64,000 bases of DNA from Lentzea jiangxiensis. Its GTDB lineage: Bacteria; Actinomycetota; Actinomycetes; Mycobacteriales; Pseudonocardiaceae. The stretch is taken from assembly GCF_900104175.1 (NCBI RefSeq), contig NZ_FNIX01000017.1:62001-126000 (forward strand). The letters run 5' to 3'. Of the stretch, positions 37,486 to 46,784 are shown one piece after another. The notes beneath the pieces were generated by a model that was given only the letters and a program-made list of their open reading frames with translations, was not told where the DNA came from and ran no database searches. The position numbers and the translations under genes were made by a program. The first letter of the stretch is position 1, and every line of letters starts with the position of its first letter.

Positions 37486-38359
37486 CACGGTGGTTGTGCG
37501 CGACGGTCTTCACTTCGGCGAGGGACCGCGGCGCGGTCCCGACGGGCGCCTCTACTACTCCGACTTCTACGCGGGCGAGGTGCACGCCCTCGACCTCACC
37601 GGCGGCACCGACGAGGTCGTCGCCGCCTTCGACGGCCAGCCCTCGGGCCTCGGCTGGCTGCCCGACGGACGGCTCCTCGTCGTCTCGATGCTCGACCGCA
37701 CGGTCCGCCGTCTCGAAGGCGGCGAACTCGTCCTCCACGCCGATATATCGGATATCGCGACCTTCCACGCCAATGACATGCTGGTCGACGGCGAGGGCCG
37801 GGCGTACGTCGGCAACTTCGGCTTCGACCTGCACGGCCTGATCGACGAGGTCGGCGTCCCGCGCCTGCTCGAACCGGACTTCGTCCCGCCCGGTGCGTCG
37901 CTCGCACTCGTGCGGCCCGACGGTTCCGTCAGCGTCGTCGCCGAGGACCTCAAGTTCCCGAACGGCATGGCGCTGCTGCCCGACCCGACAGGCGAGTCGG
38001 AGAGCGGGAACATCCTCGTCGTCGCCGAGACCATTGCGTTCAAGCTCACTTCGTTTTCGGTCGACCGCAACGGATCGTTGCAAAACCGCAGGGTGTGGGC
38101 CGAGGTGAAGGAGTTCGGGATCGCGCCGGACGGGATCGCGGGCGACGGGGACGGCGTGTGGGTGGCGCCCTCGTTGCAGTCCGCCGTGTTCCGGGTGACC
38201 GAGGGCGGCCGGATCACGCACAAGGTCGAGACGACGCAGACGTGCTTCGCCGTCGCCGTCGTCGACGACCACCTGGTGTGCCTGACGGCGCCGGACTCGA
38301 ACCCGTCCGTGGTCGAGCCGGACCGGCTCGGGAAGGTCGAGGTCTACCAGCTCGGCTGA
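37478..38359 (+). CDS. SMP-30/gluconolactonase-family protein
   Basis: Six-bladed propeller lactonase-like enzyme, 293 aa, no signal peptide. Blocks: HFGEGPRRGPDGRLYYSDF (metal Glu near residue 13), FHANDMLVDGEGRAYVGNFG, LKFPNGMALLPD (metal Asn), and IAPDGIAGDGDGVWVA (metal Asp). It would hydrolyse a sugar or other lactone. It overlaps the MFS stop, so transporter and lactonase are cotranscribed and may handle one compound. Contains the perfect CCGATATATCGG palindrome at 37740-37751 using an ATA codon. Confidence 0.85.
   Translation: MADTVVVRDGLHFGEGPRRGPDGRLYYSDFYAGEVHALDLTGGTDEVVAAFDGQPSGLGWLPDGRLLVVSMLDRTVRRLEGGELVLHADISDIATFHANDMLVDGEGRAYVGNFGFDLHGLIDEVGVPRLLEPDFVPPGASLALVRPDGSVSVVAEDLKFPNGMALLPDPTGESESGNILVVAETIAFKLTSFSVDRNGSLQNRRVWAEVKEFGIAPDGIAGDGDGVWVAPSLQSAVFRVTEGGRITHKVETTQTCFAVAVVDDHLVCLTAPDSNPSVVEPDRLGKVEVYQLG
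37740..37751. repeat. Perfect CCGATATATCGG palindrome, copy 4 (inside SMP-30 gene)
   Basis: Exact 12-bp palindrome. In frame GCC GAT ATA TCG GAT, encoding Ala-Asp-Ile-Ser-Asp, with a rare ATA codon. Confidence 0.7.
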
Positions 38360-38368
38360 AGTGCCGAA

Positions 38369-38380
38369 CCGGTATATCGG
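38369..38380. repeat. CCGATATATCGG-type motif, copy 5 (intergenic)
   Basis: Reads CCGGTATATCGG, one mismatch from the palindrome. It lies in the 21-nt gap between the convergent SMP-30 and dapF stops. Confidence 0.6.
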
Positions 38381-39187
38381 TCAAGCCAGAGCGTCCCACC
38401 AGGACTTGTCGAGCTCGCCGCGTGCGACGAGCACGGCGGGTCCGGTGAGCGTCGACGTCATCGGCTCGATCGTCACGTAGACCTGGCCGCCGAGGACGTC
38501 GACGGTCGCCGAGCCGGTCGTCCTGCCCTGCCCAGCGAGCCAGGAGGCGACGGACGCGACGGTGCCGGTGCCGCAGGACCGGGTCTCGCCGACGCCGCGC
38601 TCGTGGACGCGCATGCGCAGGGCGTTGTCGCCGATGGTGTTGATCAGCTCGACGTTCACGCCGTGCGGGAACACCACCGGGTCGTAGCCGGGCGGCACGG
38701 TGAGGTCGAAGCTCTCGACCGGGACGTCGGTGACGCACGCCAGGTGCGGGTTGCCGACGTCGACCGCGAAGCCGCCGATGCCGGCGCCGTCGACCGCGGC
38801 GATGGACGTGCCGGTCACGCGCGCCGGGCCCATGTCGTTCGTGACGGAGCCGTCCGGGTGCGTCACCACGGTCCTGTCCCCCGCCCGCGTGGCGACGACG
38901 AACTCGCCCTGCGGCTGGTGGCCCGCGTCGACGAGGTAGCGGGCGAAGACGCGCAGGCCGTTGCCGCACATCTCGGCGATGGAGCCGTCGGCGTTGCGGT
39001 AGTCCATGAACCACTTGCCGCCCGACTCGCCGTCGGAGCGCACGACGCGCAGCACGCCGTCCGCGCCCAGGCCGCGCTGCCGGTCGCACAGCGCCTGCAC
39101 GCGCGCGACGGTCAGGTCCAGCTGGTCATCGAGGTCGGGCAGGACGACGAAGTCGTTCTCCGTGCCGTGCCCCTTCACGAACTCCAC
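38381..39187 (-). CDS. dapF: Diaminopimelate epimerase
   Basis: PLP-independent racemase converting LL- to meso-diaminopimelate for lysine and peptidoglycan. Both catalytic cysteines are present: Cys74 in EMCGNGLR and Cys205 in ETRSCGTGT. GHGTENDFVV at the N-terminus and WFMDYRNADGS are typical. 268 aa. GTG start at 39187 overlaps the end of miaA by 13 nt; the miaA-dapF pair is standard in actinobacteria. Confidence 0.97.
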   Translation of the reverse strand: MEFVKGHGTENDFVVLPDLDDQLDLTVARVQALCDRQRGLGADGVLRVVRSDGESGGKWFMDYRNADGSIAEMCGNGLRVFARYLVDAGHQPQGEFVVATRAGDRTVVTHPDGSVTNDMGPARVTGTSIAAVDGAGIGGFAVDVGNPHLACVTDVPVESFDLTVPPGYDPVVFPHGVNVELINTIGDNALRMRVHERGVGETRSCGTGTVASVASWLAGQGRTTGSATVDVLGGQVYVTIEPMTSTLTGPAVLVARGELDKSWWDALA

Positions 39188-40083
39188 GGCACCAGGTTAC
39201 CGGCGGCTCGCACCAGATCGGGCCGCGCACCGTCGAGCCAGGTGATGCGCCGGTCGCGCCGGAACCAGGAGCGCTGCCTGCGCACGAACCGGCGGGTGGC
39301 GCGCTTGGTCTCCTCGGCGGCGAAGTCGATCGTGCAGGCTCCGTCCATTGCGGACAGCACCTGCTGGTAGCCCAACGCGCGCGACGCCGTCTTGCCGTCG
39401 CGCAGTCCGATGCGGACCAGCGCGCGCACCTCGTCCTCCAGGCCATCGGCGAACATCCGGTCCACGCGCAGGTCGACGCGCTCGTCCAGTTCGGACACCT
39501 CGCGGTCGACGCCGATCTGGACGGTGCCGTAGCGCGCGGGCCCCGGCTTGGGCAGGTTCGCGGAGAACGGCTGCCCGGTGAGCTCGATGACCTCCAGCGC
39601 GCGCACGATGCGGCGGCCGTTGGACGGCAGGATCGCGATCGCGGCGGCCGGGTCGAGCTCCCGCAGGCGCCGGTGCAACGCCTCGGAGCCCACCGAGGCC
39701 AGTTCCGCCTCGAAGCGCTCCCGCACCGCGTCGTCGGTGCCGGGGAACTTCAGGTCGTCGAGCACGGCCTGCACGTACAGGCCGGACCCGCCGACGAGGA
39801 CGGGCGGGCGCCCGGCGGCGAGCAGGTCCTCGACGACGGCGCGCGTCTCGCGCTGGTAGGCGGCGACCGACGCGGTCTCGGTGACCGCGAGGACGTCGAA
39901 CAGGTGGTGCGGGACGCCCCTGCGTTCGGACAGCGGCATCTTCGCCGTGCCGATGTCCATGCCGCGGTAGAGTTGCATGGCGTCGGCGTTGACGACCTCT
40001 CCCCCGAACCGCTCCGCCAGGGCGACGGCGAGGTCGGACTTGCCGGTCGCCGTGGGTCCGACGACTGCGATGGGCGTGATCAC
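39175..40083 (-). CDS. miaA: tRNA dimethylallyltransferase
   Basis: Adds the dimethylallyl group to A37 of tRNAs reading UNN codons; MiaB, also in this window, then methylthiolates it. P-loop GPTATGKSDLAV at residues 8-19, NADAMQLYRGMDIGTAK, and FRRDRRITWLDG near the end. 302 aa. The GTG at 40083 overlaps the stop of the preceding gene (GTGA). Same operon as dapF downstream. Confidence 0.97.
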   Translation of the reverse strand: MITPIAVVGPTATGKSDLAVALAERFGGEVVNADAMQLYRGMDIGTAKMPLSERRGVPHHLFDVLAVTETASVAAYQRETRAVVEDLLAAGRPPVLVGGSGLYVQAVLDDLKFPGTDDAVRERFEAELASVGSEALHRRLRELDPAAAIAILPSNGRRIVRALEVIELTGQPFSANLPKPGPARYGTVQIGVDREVSELDERVDLRVDRMFADGLEDEVRALVRIGLRDGKTASRALGYQQVLSAMDGACTIDFAAEETKRATRRFVRRQRSWFRRDRRITWLDGARPDLVRAAGNLVPWSS

Positions 40084-40760
40084 GGGCGCTCCCAGACGGC
40101 GACGTGGTAGCCCACGCCGAACGGTGCGAAGAACTCGGCGCCGGTGCAGCGCCACGGTCCGGGCACACCGGCGAGGACCTGCCAGGCCGCCCGGCCCTGC
40201 GCCCCCAGCTCGCGGGCGAGGTCCACGTCGAGGCCGAGCAGGCCGTCCACGTCGGCGGCCGCCAGCACAGTGTGGACCAGGGAGTCGAAAGGTCCCGAAC
40301 GCTCGTCGCCGGACCCCGGCGACCGGGGACCATGCCGGGTCGAGCCGTCACCGAGGACCAGCAGGCCGCAGTCCTCCTCCGCCAGTCGGCGTCCAAACGA
40401 GACGCAGTCGGGAACGGGCAGGTCACGCGGGACGATTTCGACGCGTGACACCTCGGCTGCGCACTGTTCCCGCAGCCACGCCGTGATTAGCACGGGCAAA
40501 GGAATTCCGGCGTCCGGCGGCAGGGCACCGCCGAGTGACACCGGCACGTCGACCCCGTAACCGAGAAAAGTTCCCGACATCGGCGGCGCGAACGTCGCCG
40601 GACCGCTGTCGTCCGCGGCGACCGCGATCCACTGACCGGGCAGTTTTCCCGCCGCGGCAAGGGTTGCGGAGCGCACGGGCTCGGTCTCGGCGGCGGCGCC
40701 GGCGACCAGTTCTGGCACCAGGAGAGGTGGGTGCGGCACCACCGCGGCACGGGTGATCAC
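40080..40760 (-). CDS. Class III extradiol dioxygenase-like protein (MiaA-associated)
   Basis: 226 aa protein related to the LigB/MEMO fold, found between miaB and miaA in actinobacteria (the Rv2728c position). N-terminus AAVVPHPPLLVPELVAG has the conserved His-Pro; VAADDSG, SFGRRLAEEDCGLLVLGDGS and ELGAQGRAAWQVLAG follow. Whether metal is bound and what is catalysed is not known for this group; the tight coupling with miaA (4-nt overlap) suggests a conserved role near tRNA or wall precursor metabolism, which is inference. Confidence 0.8.
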   Translation of the reverse strand: MITRAAVVPHPPLLVPELVAGAAAETEPVRSATLAAAGKLPGQWIAVAADDSGPATFAPPMSGTFLGYGVDVPVSLGGALPPDAGIPLPVLITAWLREQCAAEVSRVEIVPRDLPVPDCVSFGRRLAEEDCGLLVLGDGSTRHGPRSPGSGDERSGPFDSLVHTVLAAADVDGLLGLDVDLARELGAQGRAAWQVLAGVPGPWRCTGAEFFAPFGVGYHVAVWERP

Positions 40761-40871
40761 GACAGACGAGGCTACCTATCGTGGACTCCCAGTACCGAGT
40801 CGAGCTCTGACCTGTTTGAATGCGCGCGGGGAACTGGGGACGGGAGACCCCTCAGCGCCCGTATTGCATCG

Positions 40872-40910
40872 GCCCCGCCAACGGCGGGGCGCCCGTGGCA
40901 GGCACGGGCG
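40872..40910 (+). promoter_or_regulatory. Tandem hairpins in the leader of the DUF349 gene
   Basis: Two adjacent stems: GCCCCGCC-AAC-GGCGGGGC (40872-40890) and GCCCGTG-GCAGG-CACGGGC (40891-40909). They end 10 nt before the GGGAGGA ribosome site. No known riboswitch pattern was recognised. Confidence 0.5.
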
Positions 40911-40930
40911 TCAGATGGGAGGAACCGGCG

Positions 40931-42277
40931 ATGTCGGAGCAGGACAGCACACCGGAGGCCGTGGCCGAGACCGCCCCGGTGGAGGTCGCAGCCGAGGGTG
41001 TGGTCGAGGAGACGCCGAAGGAGACCGCGCAGGCGACGCCTCCGGCCGTCCCCGTGGCGTCGGACCACCCTGACCGCTGGGGGCGCGTGGACGCCGACGG
41101 CACCGTGTACGTGAAGACCGAGGACGGCGAGCGCGCCGTCGGGTCGTGGCAGGCCGGTGAGCCGGTCGAGGGCCTCGCGCACTTCGCGCGGCGCTTCGAC
41201 GACCTGCGCACCGAGGTCGAGCTGCTCGTCTCGCGGCTCGCGTCCGGCGCCGGCGACCCCAAGCACGCCCTGACCAGCGCGAAGCACGTCAAGGAGCAGC
41301 TCGCCGAGGCCGCCGTGGTCGGCGACCTGAAGGCGCTGGCCGCCCGCGTCGAGCACGTGCTGCGGCAGGCCGAGGCCGGTGTGGAGAAGGCCAAGGAGGC
41401 CAAGGAGGCCGCCCGCGCCCAGTCCGTGGCGCGCAAGCAGGCGCTCGTCGACGAGGCCGAGTCGATCGCGAACGAGTCGACCCAGTGGAAGGTCTCGGGC
41501 GACCGGCTGCGCGCGATCCTCGACGAGTGGAAGACCATCCGCGGCGTCGACCGCAAGACCGACGAGCAGCTGTGGCGCCGGTTCTCGAAGGCCCGTGACG
41601 CGTTCAACCGCCGTCGCGGCTCGCACTTCGCGGACCTCGACCGCCAGCGCTCGGTGGCCAAGTCCTCCAAGCAGGCGCTGGTCGAGGAGGCCGAGAAGCT
41701 CGTCGACTCCGACGACTGGGGCCCCACGGCCGGTCGCTACAAGGAGCTCATGGTCGAGTGGAAGGCCGCCGGACGTGCGCCCAAGGAGGCCGACGACGCG
41801 CTCTGGCAGCGGTTCCGCGCCGCGCAGGACGCGTTCTTCCAGAAGCGTTCCGAGGCGTTCAGCGAGCGGGACGCCGAGTTCACGGCCAACGCGAAGCTGA
41901 AGGAGGAGCTGCTCGCCGAGGCCGAGACGATCGACCCGTCGGCCGACCTCGAGGCGGCGCGCAACCACCTCTACAAGATCCAGGAGCGCTGGGACGCGAT
42001 CGGCAAGGTCCCCCGCGAGCGCATCCGCGAGTTCGAGGGCAAGCTCCGCGCGATCGAGGAGAGGGTCCGCGGCGCGGTCGACGCCCAGTGGCGCCGGTCC
42101 GACCCCGAGGCCGAGGCCCGCGTGGCGCAGTTCCGCGAGCGCGTGGAGCAGTTCGAGGCGCAGGCCGCCAAGGCCCGTGCCGCGGGCGACAAGCGCCGCA
42201 CCGAGCAGGCCGAGGCGCAGGCGGCGCAGTGGCGCGAGTGGCTCGCCGCCGCCGAGCAGGCGCTGGCGACCCGCTAG
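40931..42277 (+). CDS. DUF349 domain coiled-coil protein
   Basis: 448 aa. A disordered acidic N-terminus (residues 1-45) leads to a WGRVDADGTVYVKTEDGERA motif that is common to actinobacterial members, then several DUF349 repeats recognised by W...G...R......W..F..ARDAFN / RYKELMVEWKAAGRAPKEAD / LWQRFRAAQDAFF patterns. The C-terminal third is one long coiled coil. Homologous to Rv2731. Function not established; some DUF349 proteins affect cell growth and stress. Ribosome site GGGAGGA before ATG 40931; a strong terminator follows. Confidence 0.85.
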   Translation: MSEQDSTPEAVAETAPVEVAAEGVVEETPKETAQATPPAVPVASDHPDRWGRVDADGTVYVKTEDGERAVGSWQAGEPVEGLAHFARRFDDLRTEVELLVSRLASGAGDPKHALTSAKHVKEQLAEAAVVGDLKALAARVEHVLRQAEAGVEKAKEAKEAARAQSVARKQALVDEAESIANESTQWKVSGDRLRAILDEWKTIRGVDRKTDEQLWRRFSKARDAFNRRRGSHFADLDRQRSVAKSSKQALVEEAEKLVDSDDWGPTAGRYKELMVEWKAAGRAPKEADDALWQRFRAAQDAFFQKRSEAFSERDAEFTANAKLKEELLAEAETIDPSADLEAARNHLYKIQERWDAIGKVPRERIREFEGKLRAIEERVRGAVDAQWRRSDPEAEARVAQFRERVEQFEAQAAKARAAGDKRRTEQAEAQAAQWREWLAAAEQALATR

Positions 42278-42291
42278 AGGGCTTTGAACGC

Positions 42292-42328
42292 CTGAGGGCC
42301 CTTCTCCCGCGTGGAGAAGGGCCCTCAG
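42292..42328. terminator. Stem-loop terminator after DUF349 gene
   Basis: Perfect 16-bp stem (42292-42307 CTGAGGGCCCTTCTCC with 42313-42328), 5-nt loop CGCGT. It lies between convergent genes and can serve both. Confidence 0.9.
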
Positions 42329-42340
42329 TCGTCTTGTGCG

Positions 42341-42808
42341 TTACAGCTGCGGCGGGCGTGAAGCCGCGATCTTGACCCACTTCACCAGCAGGACGACCAC
42401 GGCGATCACCGCGATGATCAGCCCGATGCCGGGACCGGGACCGATCGTCTTGTTGCTCGTCGTGGTCTGCTGCGTCCAGATCGACAGCACGCCGATGATC
42501 GACCCGGCGAACAGCCCGAGTGAGCACACCCACGTGAGGACCCAGCGCCGCACCGCGAGCGTGACGCCCGAGCCGACCACGCCGATGCCGAGGGCGAGGT
42601 AGGAGAACAGCTCCGGCAGGAACAGGTCCGCCTCGCCGAGCACCACCTGCAGGCCCGAGTGCTCGCCGATCCACGGCAGCACCAGCGACACCAGGATCGC
42701 CAGCACCGCGACCGAGATCGTCAGCGCGCCCGTGCCGGGGTCGATCCTCTTGGCCGCCTGGTGCTCGACCGCGTCGATTTCCTTGCGCAAGAAGTCCTCG
42801 TCACTCAC
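42341..42808 (-). CDS. Four-helix membrane protein downstream of miaB (Rv2732c-like)
   Basis: 155 aa with four membrane helices (LTISVAVLAILVSLVLPWIG; LFSYLALGIGVVGSGVTLAV; VLTWVCSLGLFAGSIIGVLS; GIGLIIAVIAVVVLLVKWV). The soluble N-terminus SDEDFLRKEIDAVEHQAAKR is acidic and helical. GTG 42808 overlaps the miaB TGA (GTGA), so it is coupled to miaB, as Rv2732c is to Rv2733c. Function unknown. Confidence 0.82.
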   Translation of the reverse strand: MSDEDFLRKEIDAVEHQAAKRIDPGTGALTISVAVLAILVSLVLPWIGEHSGLQVVLGEADLFLPELFSYLALGIGVVGSGVTLAVRRWVLTWVCSLGLFAGSIIGVLSIWTQQTTTSNKTIGPGPGIGLIIAVIAVVVLLVKWVKIAASRPPQL

Positions 42809-44286
42809 TGGGCCGCACACCCCTGGACGGCGGGCAGCGGCGCGGGGGCTCCGAACGACGGCAGGCCGAGGCCGATGCCCGCGGTCTTGGGCTTGATGCC
42901 GGCCTCGGAGCGGTCACCGGCCTTCGTGCGGCGCCACGACAGCGGTTCCCCGTCCGCGACGAGGTAGTGCGGGGCCGCGTACGTCACGACGGTCTCGACG
43001 ACGTCACCGGGACGCGGAACCGTCGCACCGGGCGTGAAGTGCACCAGGCGTCCGTCGCGGGCACGGCCGCTCATGCGCTGCGTCTCGGCGTCGCGCTTGC
43101 CCTCACCGGTGGCGACGAGGACCTCGACGGTGCGGCCGACCTGCTCCTTGTTGAGCGTGTGCGTCATCTCGTTCTGCAGCGCCACAAGCCGGTCGAAGCG
43201 CTCCTGCACGACGGCCTTGGGCAGCTGGTCCGGCAGCTCGGCGGCCGGTGTCCCGGGGCGCTTCGAGTACTGGAACGTGAACGCCGACGAGAACCGGGCC
43301 TGGCGCACGACGTCGAGCGTGCCCTGGAAGTCCTCCTCGGTCTCGCCGGGGAAGCCGACGATGATGTCGGTGGTGATCGCGGCGTCCGGCATGGCGGCGC
43401 GGACCTTGTCGATGATCCCCAGGTACTTCTCCGTGCGGTACGAGCGGCGCATCGCCTTGAGCAGCCGGTCCGATCCGGACTGCAGCGGCATGTGCAGGCT
43501 GTGGCACACGTTCGGCGTCTCGGCCATGGCGGCGATGACGTCGTCGGTGAAGTCCTTGGGGTGCGGTGAGGTGAAGCGCACGCGCTCCAGCCCGTCGATG
43601 TCACCGCAGGCGCGCAGCAGCTTGCCGAACGCGAGCCTGTCGCCGAACTCGACGCCGTAGGAGTTGACGTTCTGCCCCAGCAGCGTCACCTCCAGCACGC
43701 CCTCGTCGACGAGCGTCCGCACCTCGGCCAGCACGTCGCCGGGGCGGCGGTCCTTCTCCTTGCCGCGCAACGACGGCACGATGCAGAACGTGCAGGTGTT
43801 GTTGCAGCCCACCGAGATCGACACCCAGCCCGAGTAGGCGGAGTCGCGCGCGGCCGGCAGCGACGACGGGAACGTCTCCAGCGCGTCGAGGATCTCGACC
43901 TGCGCCTCTTCGTTGTGGCGGGCGCGTTCGAGCAGCACCGGCAGCGAGCCGATGTTGTGGGTGCCGAACACGACGTCCACCCACGGGGCGCGCCGGACGA
44001 TCTCGCTGCGGTCCTTCTGCGCGAGGCAGCCGCCGACCGCGATCTGCATGCCCGGCTTCGCCGCCTTCTGCGGGGCGAGGTGGCCGAGCGTGCCGTAGAG
44101 CTTGTTGTCGGCGTTCTCGCGGACGGCGCAGGTGTTGAAGACGACGACGTCGGCCTGTTCGTCCCCGCTGGCGCGCTCGTAGCCCGCGTCTTCGAGCAGA
44201 CCGGCGAGCCGCTCGGAGTCGTGCACGTTCATCTGACACCCGAACGTGCGGATCTGGAAGCTCTTGCGAACCTGCGCGGTACTCAC
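42805..44286 (-). CDS. miaB: tRNA-2-methylthio-N6-dimethylallyladenosine synthase
   Basis: Radical-SAM methylthiotransferase that acts on i6A37 of tRNA after MiaA. UPF0004 domain with FGCQMNVHDSER and NTCAVRE and GGCLAQ cysteines, radical SAM CNNTCTFC, and a C-terminal TRAM domain (GRTVEVLVATGEGKRD). 493 aa with an extra C-terminal tail of about 30 residues. I start at GTG 44286 (VSTAQVRKSFQIRTFGCQMN); the upstream open frame is not conserved. Confidence 0.96.
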   Translation of the reverse strand: MSTAQVRKSFQIRTFGCQMNVHDSERLAGLLEDAGYERASGDEQADVVVFNTCAVRENADNKLYGTLGHLAPQKAAKPGMQIAVGGCLAQKDRSEIVRRAPWVDVVFGTHNIGSLPVLLERARHNEEAQVEILDALETFPSSLPAARDSAYSGWVSISVGCNNTCTFCIVPSLRGKEKDRRPGDVLAEVRTLVDEGVLEVTLLGQNVNSYGVEFGDRLAFGKLLRACGDIDGLERVRFTSPHPKDFTDDVIAAMAETPNVCHSLHMPLQSGSDRLLKAMRRSYRTEKYLGIIDKVRAAMPDAAITTDIIVGFPGETEEDFQGTLDVVRQARFSSAFTFQYSKRPGTPAAELPDQLPKAVVQERFDRLVALQNEMTHTLNKEQVGRTVEVLVATGEGKRDAETQRMSGRARDGRLVHFTPGATVPRPGDVVETVVTYAAPHYLVADGEPLSWRRTKAGDRSEAGIKPKTAGIGLGLPSFGAPAPLPAVQGCAAQ

Positions 44287-44416
44287 GCCAACACGATAAC
44301 CCCTGGTCAGTGGCCCGAGTTCCGCGGACCGGGCAAAGCCTCGCCGACGAGCGCCGTGACCAGGCGAGACCTTCGTCGGGTGCAACGCCCGCTCGTCCCC
44401 GTGGCACGATGCGCTG

Positions 44417-45340
44417 GTGTTCGGACGAATGCACGCCGCCGTGAGCCTGTTGACCGCCGCAACGGTCCTGACGGGGTGCGGCGGCACGGTGTCGGACATC
44501 AAGATCACCATGGCGACCGGCAGCCCCGGCGGCGTCTACTACTCGCTCGGCCGCGGTCTCGCGGACATCTGGAGCGGGCGCCTCGGCATCACGCGTCCCC
44601 AGGTCGTCGCGACGGCCGGTTCCAAGGACAACGTCACCCGCCTCATCAACGACCAGGCGCAGGTCGGCTTCTCGCAGGCCGACGCGCTGGAGGGCGTCGC
44701 CGGCTCGGACAAGCTCCGCGCCCTGGCCCGCATGCACGACGACTACCTGCAGGTCATCGTCCGCGCCGACCTCCCGGTGAGGAAGTTCGCCCAGCTCAAC
44801 GGCCTGCGCGTGTCGATCGGCGGCCGGGAGTCGGGCGTCGAGATCATCGCGAGCGCGCTGCTCAGGTCGGCGGGCGTCACGCCCCAGGCGGTCAACCTCA
44901 ACCTCGACGACTCCGCCCAGGCGATGCGCGAGGGCAGGCTCGACGCGTTCTTCTGGTCGGGCGGTCTGCCGACGCAGGCGATCACGGACCTCACCAAGGG
45001 GCTCGGCGTGCGGATGCTCGACCTGAGCGACGTGCTGCCGAAGTTCCGCCGCGAGAAACCCGTGTACGGGGCGGCGACGCTGCCCGCGTCCACCTACAAC
45101 CTGCAGTCCGACCCGGTCGGGCCGGTCATCACCCTCGTCGTGCGCAACTTCCTGCTCGTCAGCGAGAAGATGCCCGACGACGTGGCCGAAGCGCTGGTGC
45201 GGCAGCTGTTCGAGGGCCAGCCGGAGCTCGTGAAGGCGCACTCGGCGGCCCGCACGATCGAGCAGCGGTCGGCGATCGAGACGTCACCGGTACCGCTGCA
45301 CAACGGCGCCATGCGCTACTACCGCGAGAGCAAGATCTGA
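44417..45340 (+). CDS. TAXI-family (TRAP) solute-binding lipoprotein
   Basis: 307 aa exported lipoprotein: the N-terminal hydrophobic stretch ends in the lipobox LTGCGG (Cys21). The mature protein has the TAXI signature ITMATGSPGGVYYSLGRGLA, QVGFSQADAL and DAFFWSGGLPTQAI. Such proteins capture small organic acids or amino acids for TRAP transporters. No TRAP membrane subunit is adjacent. The neighbouring sensor kinase and response regulator point the other way and suggest it could instead feed a signalling system. GTG start 44417. The gap to the kinase stop is 4 nt. Confidence 0.85.
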   Translation: MFGRMHAAVSLLTAATVLTGCGGTVSDIKITMATGSPGGVYYSLGRGLADIWSGRLGITRPQVVATAGSKDNVTRLINDQAQVGFSQADALEGVAGSDKLRALARMHDDYLQVIVRADLPVRKFAQLNGLRVSIGGRESGVEIIASALLRSAGVTPQAVNLNLDDSAQAMREGRLDAFFWSGGLPTQAITDLTKGLGVRMLDLSDVLPKFRREKPVYGAATLPASTYNLQSDPVGPVITLVVRNFLLVSEKMPDDVAEALVRQLFEGQPELVKAHSAARTIEQRSAIETSPVPLHNGAMRYYRESKI

Positions 45341-45344
45341 GCTC

Positions 45345-46730
45345 CTAGACGGCCGGGAGCTCGACCACGACCTTCAGCCCGCCGTCCTCGGGCGACTCCA
45401 GCCGGACGACGCCGTCGACGCGCTCGACGACCAGCCGCACGATCGACAGGCCGAGGCCGGAGCCGGGCACGTTCTGGTGAGCGGGGCTGCGCCAGAACCG
45501 GTCGGTGGCGCGTTCGAGCTCCTCGGGTTGCAGACCGGGCCCGTGGTCGGCGACGGAGAGCCGGACGACGCCGCCGGCCTTGCGGGCGTCGACCACGATC
45601 AACGTCCCCTCCGGGGTGAACTTGAGGGCGTTGTCGAGCAACGCGTCCAGGATGGTCTCGACGCCGCGCGGCGGAGCGAGCGCCATGCCGACGCGGTGCC
45701 CGTCGAGCACGAGGTGCACCTCCTTGGCCGCCGCGGCCGCGTGCCACGCCGAGAGCCGGGCCGCCACGGACTTGTCGACGTCGACCGGCACCGGGTCCAC
45801 CGAGCTCGACTCGGCCCGCGCCATGGCGAGCAGCTCGTCGAGGATGCGGTTGAGGCGGTCGGTCTCGCTCAGCGCCTCGACCTGGTGGACCTCGGCCTCG
45901 GAGTCGACGTGACCCTCCAGGTTGGACAGACGGAGTTTCAGCGCGGTCAACGGGTTGCGCAGCTGGTGCGAGGCGTCGGCGACGAAGGCCCGCTGGGAGG
46001 CGAGCACGTCGCTGACGTTCGCGGCCATCTGGTCGAAGGACCGGCTGAGCTGCCTCAGCTCCGGCGGTCCGCTCTCCGCGCCCACCGGCGGCACCGGCCG
46101 GCCCGCCACCACGGCGGCGAGGAGCTTGCCCGTCGCGTCGTCGAGGGCCTGCACCGGCCGCAGCGTCCAGCGGACCACCGGCAGCGCCAGCAGCACGGCC
46201 AGTGCCAGCACCAGCAGGCTCGCCGCCAGCAGCAGCGCCCACCACGCCAGCACCTCGAAGCGGGTCTTCGCGGTCGGTGAGAACGTGATCACCGCGCCGC
46301 GCACCTCGCCGTCGACCAGGACGGGCTCGGCGAGCACCAGCCGTTCGTCGTCCCACGGCATGAACAGCGGCGGCGCGACCGGCAGGCGCCCGGCCAGCGC
46401 CTTGCTGACCAGGTCCTGCACGCCGTTCTCGCCGAGCGCGAGGTCGTTGCGCGACGCGACCAGCGGCACCGTCGGCGCGTCACGGGCGACGACGGCCACG
46501 CCGATGCCGTAGAGCTCGTCGTAGCGCTGCAGCTCGGGGCGCAGCAGGTCCGGCTTGTCGTCGATCAGCGGCCGCGCGGCGAGCGAGGCGAACCGGCTCG
46601 TGTCGGTGAGCCGGTCGAGGAACATCTCCTGCTGCTCCGCGGCCGCCACGCCTCGGCCCAGCGGCACTCCGAGGCCGACGAGCACCAGCACGACCAGGGC
46701 GAGCACCACTCCCAGCAGTCGGGACCTCAC
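45345..46730 (-). CDS. Two-component sensor histidine kinase
   Basis: 461 aa membrane kinase. First helix VVLALVVLVLVGLGVPLG (8-25), extracytoplasmic sensor (30-158), second helix WWALLLAASLLVLALAVLLAL (163-183), HAMP (185-240), H-box FVADASHQLRNPLTAL with phospho-acceptor His255, N-box LLDNALKF, G-boxes DHGPGLQPEE and GSGLGLSIV. GTG start. It follows the response regulator by 54 nt; both are transcribed away from gluABCD and toward the TAXI gene. Confidence 0.9.
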   Translation of the reverse strand: MRSRLLGVVLALVVLVLVGLGVPLGRGVAAAEQQEMFLDRLTDTSRFASLAARPLIDDKPDLLRPELQRYDELYGIGVAVVARDAPTVPLVASRNDLALGENGVQDLVSKALAGRLPVAPPLFMPWDDERLVLAEPVLVDGEVRGAVITFSPTAKTRFEVLAWWALLLAASLLVLALAVLLALPVVRWTLRPVQALDDATGKLLAAVVAGRPVPPVGAESGPPELRQLSRSFDQMAANVSDVLASQRAFVADASHQLRNPLTALKLRLSNLEGHVDSEAEVHQVEALSETDRLNRILDELLAMARAESSSVDPVPVDVDKSVAARLSAWHAAAAAKEVHLVLDGHRVGMALAPPRGVETILDALLDNALKFTPEGTLIVVDARKAGGVVRLSVADHGPGLQPEELERATDRFWRSPAHQNVPGSGLGLSIVRLVVERVDGVVRLESPEDGGLKVVVELPAV

Positions 46731-46784
46731 GAGCCGTCACCCCACCCGACCGCGGCACGCCGCGCGAGAATCACTCAATCGAGA

